From Treponema sp. (lineage in GTDB: Bacteria > Spirochaetota > Spirochaetia > Treponematales > Breznakiellaceae), in contig JAITBO010000269.1 in the NCBI GenBank assembly GCA_031283505.1, positions 1 through 6,286 on the forward strand: a stretch of DNA of 6,286 bases. The letters are read 5' to 3'. The translations under genes and the position numbers were made by a program. Within the stretch, counting starts at the first letter, position 1, and the number at the start of each line of letters is the position of its first letter. Shown here piece by piece: positions 6,201 through 6,286 of this stretch. The notes under the pieces are model-generated. The model did no database searches. It had not been told where the DNA came from and saw only the letters and a program-made list of their open reading frames with translations.

Positions 6201-6286
6201 GTATTTTGACACTTACCAGCTAAGTCCGTGAAAAACCAGTGACAGACACCCTTTTCTCCGATCCTCCGCAGGGTAACGCCCCCCAT
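6201..6286. other. Right-edge sequence of unknown nature, possible mobile-element margin
   Basis: A hairpin ACTTA-CCAGC-TAAGT (6211-6225) is followed by GTGACAGACACCCTTTT (6239-6255). A GTGACtGACACCC-type string next to short hairpins recalls sequences I associate with transposase-linked repeats, but this is memory of a pattern, not proof. On the minus strand 6286-6188 is open for 32 codons beginning ATG at the very edge; it has no recognisable homology and may be chance. Confidence 0.2.

Larger units (their letters stand above)
5710..6286. other. Gene-less upstream region with regulatory and repeat structure
   Basis: This 577-nt stretch has no convincing gene on either strand: the short frames have no good ribosome binding site, run across palindromes, and match nothing I recognise. 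Its parts are: 5710-5779, leader, operator-like repeat and candidate promoter; 5780-5857, little structure apart from a gattcat tandem repeat (5782-5788 and 5790-5796) and a 5-bp hairpin at 5797-5816; 5858-6000, a palindromic repeat cluster; 6001-6070, AT-rich DNA with promoter-like hexamers; 6073-6126, a hairpin followed by a T-run; 6127-6286, GC-variable sequence that may be the margin of another element. Confidence 0.7.

Noticed and set aside
6188..6286. 32-codon minus-strand open stretch from the right edge ending in TAG
   Set aside because: Short, no recognisable motif, and open in part only because the window ends; it could be chance or a repeat.

Overview
This window reads as one leftward (minus-strand) carbohydrate-utilisation operon plus its upstream non-coding region. 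In order of transcription it holds: an ABC-transporter substrate-binding lipoprotein (4267-5709), two CUT1-type sugar permeases (3192-4067 and 2346-3179), and a large GH106-like glycoside hydrolase (2341 to the left edge, C-terminus cut off by the window). I find no credible plus-strand gene; the long plus-strand frames over 434-2281 and 4435-5499 are shadows of the minus-strand genes.

The host looks like a mid-GC bacterium with strong GGAGG-type ribosome binding sites. A lipoprotein substrate-binding protein, CUT1 permeases without a linked ATPase, and palindromic intergenic repeats would suit a host-associated spirochaete (for example a gut Treponema) or a Firmicute such as Paenibacillus. 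Sequence alone does not decide this, and I lean only weakly to the spirochaete.

Layout. 1-2341: GH106-like enzyme, 780 codons, no signal peptide, open at the edge. 2346-3179 and 3192-4067: MalG-like and MalF-like permeases, 12 nt apart; the hydrolase starts 4 nt after the MalG-like stop and has no clear Shine-Dalgarno sequence, so translational coupling is likely. 4068-4266: a 199-nt spacer holding a nested, repeat-rich secondary-structure element. 4267-5709: the binding protein. 5710-6286: no gene, but a candidate promoter with an operator-like inverted repeat next to the binding-protein start, then a cluster of palindromic (REP/MITE-like) repeats, an AT-rich stretch with promoter-like hexamers and a hairpin followed by seven T, and a possible mobile-element edge at the right end.

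Working model (inference): the lipoprotein captures an oligosaccharide, probably plant-derived and perhaps rhamnose-containing. The two permeases import it using an ATPase encoded elsewhere, and the cytoplasmic GH106-like enzyme cleaves it. The structured spacer after the binding-protein gene may protect its mRNA 3' end, giving more binding protein than permease, as REP sequences do in the E. coli malE-malF spacer. The system type is familiar. The less described parts are the intergenic repeat elements and the non-canonical branch of the hydrolase family.
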